A stretch of 7,325 nucleotides of DNA from Bacteroidota bacterium (lineage in GTDB: Bacteria; Bacteroidota; Bacteroidia; Cytophagales; Cyclobacteriaceae). The first letter of the stretch is position 1. Each line of letters starts with the position of its first letter. Below, piece by piece: positions 4,665-7,325 of this stretch. Where the stretch lies: the NCBI GenBank assembly GCA_027297025.1, contig JAPUIM010000036.1:1-7325 (forward strand). Direction: 5' to 3'. The notes beneath the pieces are model-generated. The model searched no databases and was not told the origin of the DNA. It saw nothing but the letters and a program-made list of their open reading frames with translations. Both the position numbers and the translations under genes were made by a program.

Positions 4665-7325
4665 ATGAGACAAGCACTGGTTTCAGCTCCCATGAATCTG
4701 GATCAACTAGACCCCAAAAAACACATAATCATCAAGGGGGCAAACGTGAACAATCTCAAGAACCTCAGTGTAGCTATCCCTCGTAACAAGATGGTGGTTA
4801 TTACTGGATTATCTGGCTCCGGTAAATCTTCCCTGGCTTTTGATACCCTATTTGCTGAGGGTCAGCGTATGTACGTGGAAAGTTTAAGCGCCTATGCACG
4901 ACAGTTTTTAGGACGAATGGAAAAACCGGAAGTGGAATATATCAAAGGGGTTTCCCCGGCAATTGCCATTGAACAAAAAGTAAATACCAGAAATCCCCGT
5001 TCTACAGTGGGCACTACTACTGAGATTTATGATTATCTGAAATTATTGTTTGCCCGAATCGGCATCACTTATTCACCGAAAACCGGTAAAATAGTTACCA
5101 AGGATTCAGTGAGCGATGTGGTAGATTATGTTTATAAGTTTGATGAAAGTTCAAAATTGATGATCCTTAGCCCTCTCAGGATCAAACATAGTAGAGATCT
5201 GGAGCAAGAATTAAAAATTTTGTTGAGTAAAGGATATTCCAGACTGTTAGTGAAGGATAAGGTGGTCTTTATTGAGGATCTATTGGTAGACGCAACCAAA
5301 ATTGAGCCTAATGTGTTGCAAATCCTAATCGATCGTACCTCGGTGCAATTGGACCCCAAAATGCCCGATGGTAGAGATGAGGATAACCAGTTTCGCCTGG
5401 CAGACTCCATTGAAACTGCTTTTTTCGAAGGTGAAGGGACTTGTGTGGTCAATATTCTCAACCAGGAAATTAAAACCTTCAGTGATAAGTTTGAAAGAGA
5501 TGGTATCCGATTCGCAGAACCCAGTGTCAACCTTTTCACTTTCAATAATCCCTATGGGGCCTGCCGGACCTGCGAGGGATTTGGCAAGATCCTGGGAATT
5601 GATGATGACCTGGTAGTGCCCGATAAAAGCTTATCGGTGTATGAAGGCGCGGTGGCTCCCTGGCGAAGCGAAACCATGAAAAAATGGTTGAATGCTTTGG
5701 TGGATCTTTCACACCTGTTGGACTTTCCCATCCATCGGGCTTACTCAGAACTAAACCAAGAACAAAGAGACTTACTTTGGCGTGGAAATGAACATTTTGA
5801 CGGGATCGACGATTTTTTCAAATACCTGACATCAAAAAGCCATAAAATACAATACCGGGTGCTTATTTCCCGCTATCGGGGAAGAACCATCTGTCCTGAT
5901 TGCAGGGGTACCCGTCTGCGTAAAGACGCTGGGTATGTAAAAATAAATGACCATTCTATTACTGATCTGGTTTTAATGCCTATTACAGGGGTCGTGGAAT
6001 TTTTTGAAAACTTAAAACTGGAGGAATATCAAAATCAAGTAGCCCACCGGATATTATTAGAGATCAAAAACAGGCTTGACTACTTGGATAGGGTGGGTTT
6101 AGGTTATTTGACCCTCAATCGCATCAGTTCAACTTTGTCCGGTGGGGAATTTCAAAGAATTAAGCTGGCTACCTCCTTAGGCAGCGCCCTGGTTGGATCA
6201 ATGTACATTCTGGATGAACCCAGTATAGGATTACATTCAAGGGATACTGAACGTTTGATATCCATATTAAAATCTCTAAGGAATATTGGCAACACCGTAA
6301 TTGTGGTGGAACACGAGGAGGAAATAATGAGAGCTGCTGACCAAATAATCGATATTGGGCCTGGGGCCGGCTCTCATGGGGGAGAGTTGGTTTTTCAGGG
6401 CACTCAGGATGAACTAAAGTCCAATCAAACCAGTTTTACCGCACGATACCTCAATGGAATTGATAGAATTAAATTACCGGCTAGCCGAAGAAAATGGTCA
6501 GAAAGCATAAAAATTGTGGGGGCACGGGAAAATAATCTTAAAAATTTAACTGTCGAATTCCCCTTAAATACCTTGACTGTTATCACCGGAGTTAGTGGTT
6601 CGGGAAAATCGACCTTGGTAAGAGACATCCTATACCCGGCCCTAGGCAAAAAGATTGAAATTTTTGGACAAACTGGGGGAAAATATGACCATCTGGAAGG
6701 GGATTATCACCGCATCAACCGCCTGGAATTTGTGGACCAAAACCCAATCGGCAAATCTTCGCGGTCCAATCCGGTTACCTATGTGAAAGCTTATGATTCT
6801 GTAAGGCAGTTATTCGCCGACCAGCCCATAGCAAAACAGCGGGGCTACAAACCTTCACACTTTTCCTTTAATGTAGATGGTGGCCGCTGTGAAGTATGTC
6901 AAGGAGAGGGAATTGTAAAAATTGAAATGCAGTTCATGGCCGACATTCAACTAAAATGCGAAAGTTGTAAGGGAAGGAGATTTAAAGATGAAATATTGGA
7001 GGTTGAATATAAAAACAAAAATATCGCCGGGGTTCTGGAATTAACAGTAGAAGAGAGTTTGGAATTTTTTCAAGACCATAAAACCATCATCAACCGATTA
7101 CAACCATTAAATCAAGTAGGACTGGGTTATGTACGGCTGGGTCAATCATCAAACTCACTCAGTGGTGGAGAAGCTCAAAGGGTAAAACTGGCTTCTTTTC
7201 TGGGGAAGGGTTCGGAAAACACACTCAAGGGAGGCGATCATGTTTTGTTTATTTTTGATGAACCCACTACCGGTTTACACTTTCACGATATAAGCAAACT
7301 GCTGTCCACGCTGGAAGCCTTGATT
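4665..7325 (+). CDS. uvrA: UvrABC excinuclease subunit A (3' end beyond window)
   Basis: UvrA is the ATPase dimer that finds helix-distorting lesions and loads UvrB in nucleotide excision repair. The frame is open for 887 codons to the window edge, out of an expected 940-960. In order: Walker [10 protein letters not shown] at 48-56; a region typical of the UvrB-binding and insertion domains; Cys pairs C300/C303 and C410/C413; signature LSGGE at 491-495; Walker B ILDEP at 515-519; second Walker [10 protein letters not shown] at 642-650; zinc finger C742-x2-C745-x19-C765-x2-C768; signature LSGGE at 832-836; Walker B IFDEP at 863-867. The separate CPxCG pair that many UvrAs carry just before FTFNNP is absent here. 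Start 4665 is the first in-frame ATG after the promoter; ATG 4692 (codon 10) is a reasonable alternative. No frameshift is seen. The promoter region is shared with the divergent sigma gene. Confidence 0.97.
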   Translation, partial: MRQALVSAPMNLDQLDPKKHIIIKGANVNNLKNLSVAIPRNKMVVITGLSGSGKSSLAFDTLFAEGQRMYVESLSAYARQFLGRMEKPEVEYIKGVSPAIAIEQKVNTRNPRSTVGTTTEIYDYLKLLFARIGITYSPKTGKIVTKDSVSDVVDYVYKFDESSKLMILSPLRIKHSRDLEQELKILLSKGYSRLLVKDKVVFIEDLLVDATKIEPNVLQILIDRTSVQLDPKMPDGRDEDNQFRLADSIETAFFEGEGTCVVNILNQEIKTFSDKFERDGIRFAEPSVNLFTFNNPYGACRTCEGFGKILGIDDDLVVPDKSLSVYEGAVAPWRSETMKKWLNALVDLSHLLDFPIHRAYSELNQEQRDLLWRGNEHFDGIDDFFKYLTSKSHKIQYRVLISRYRGRTICPDCRGTRLRKDAGYVKINDHSITDLVLMPITGVVEFFENLKLEEYQNQVAHRILLEIKNRLDYLDRVGLGYLTLNRISSTLSGGEFQRIKLATSLGSALVGSMYILDEPSIGLHSRDTERLISILKSLRNIGNTVIVVEHEEEIMRAADQIIDIGPGAGSHGGELVFQGTQDELKSNQTSFTARYLNGIDRIKLPASRRKWSESIKIVGARENNLKNLTVEFPLNTLTVITGVSGSGKSTLVRDILYPALGKKIEIFGQTGGKYDHLEGDYHRINRLEFVDQNPIGKSSRSNPVTYVKAYDSVRQLFADQPIAKQRGYKPSHFSFNVDGGRCEVCQGEGIVKIEMQFMADIQLKCESCKGRRFKDEILEVEYKNKNIAGVLELTVEESLEFFQDHKTIINRLQPLNQVGLGYVRLGQSSNSLSGGEAQRVKLASFLGKGSENTLKGGDHVLFIFDEPTTGLHFHDISKLLSTLEALI

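Noticed and set aside
5132..5616. Open frames in other phases (minus strand 5132-5545, plus strand 5368-5616) inside uvrA
   Set aside because: The uvrA frame is uninterrupted and carries all expected motifs through this region.
6425..6649. Minus-strand 74-codon frame over the second uvrA Walker A
   Set aside because: It is a shadow of the conserved ATPase sequence on the other strand.

Overview
The window looks like part of a Bacteroidota genome, probably a gliding-type Cytophagales or related lineage. Four things point there: a GldB-like C-terminal reading frame, a UvrA with the sequence style I associate with this phylum, an ECF sigma factor of the kind common in it, and matches to the Bacteroidota promoter (TTG, about 20 nt, TAnnTTTG) with no convincing Shine-Dalgarno sites. 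Assignment below phylum is inference from remembered family features.

Left edge (1-356): an almost perfect-register 256-bp palindrome with no spacer. Each arm encodes the same GldB C-terminal segment, one reading left on the minus strand and one reading right on the plus strand. The arms differ at 14 of 128 positions. Of 13 differing codons, 12 are synonymous and one is Tyr/Phe. Two diverged versions of a once-functional gene have therefore been joined head to head at a CAATTG site. This is the most unusual item in the window. It is either a strain-level chimera of library or assembly, or a real deletion or inversion between divergent paralogues.

Minus-strand block (4346 down to 322): an ECF sigma factor overlaps by 26 bp a 79-residue protein that looks like a soluble anti-sigma factor. 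After a 146-bp gap comes a class II glutamine-dependent asparagine synthase (asnB type), joined by a TAATG stop/start overlap to a GT-B family 4 glycosyltransferase of WbuB style. The coupled pair resembles surface-polysaccharide genes, so AsnB may amidate a glycan precursor instead of, or as well as, aspartate. The glycosyltransferase gene ends inside the 3' end of the plus-strand gldB copy (35-bp convergent overlap).

Divergent regulatory region (4347-4664): 318 bp of AT-rich DNA. It holds a good Bacteroidota promoter for the sigma gene, two TAnnTTTG -7 boxes facing uvrA, a small dyad and a pair of AT-rich direct repeats.

Right block (4665-7325): uvrA, encoding the damage-recognition ATPase of nucleotide excision repair. 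It is open for 887 codons to the window edge, so only the last part of the second ATPase domain is missing. I found no RNA genes, CRISPR arrays, insertion sequences or convincing terminators. Apart from the left-edge palindrome the genes are ordinary, and I do not see a clearly new biological system.
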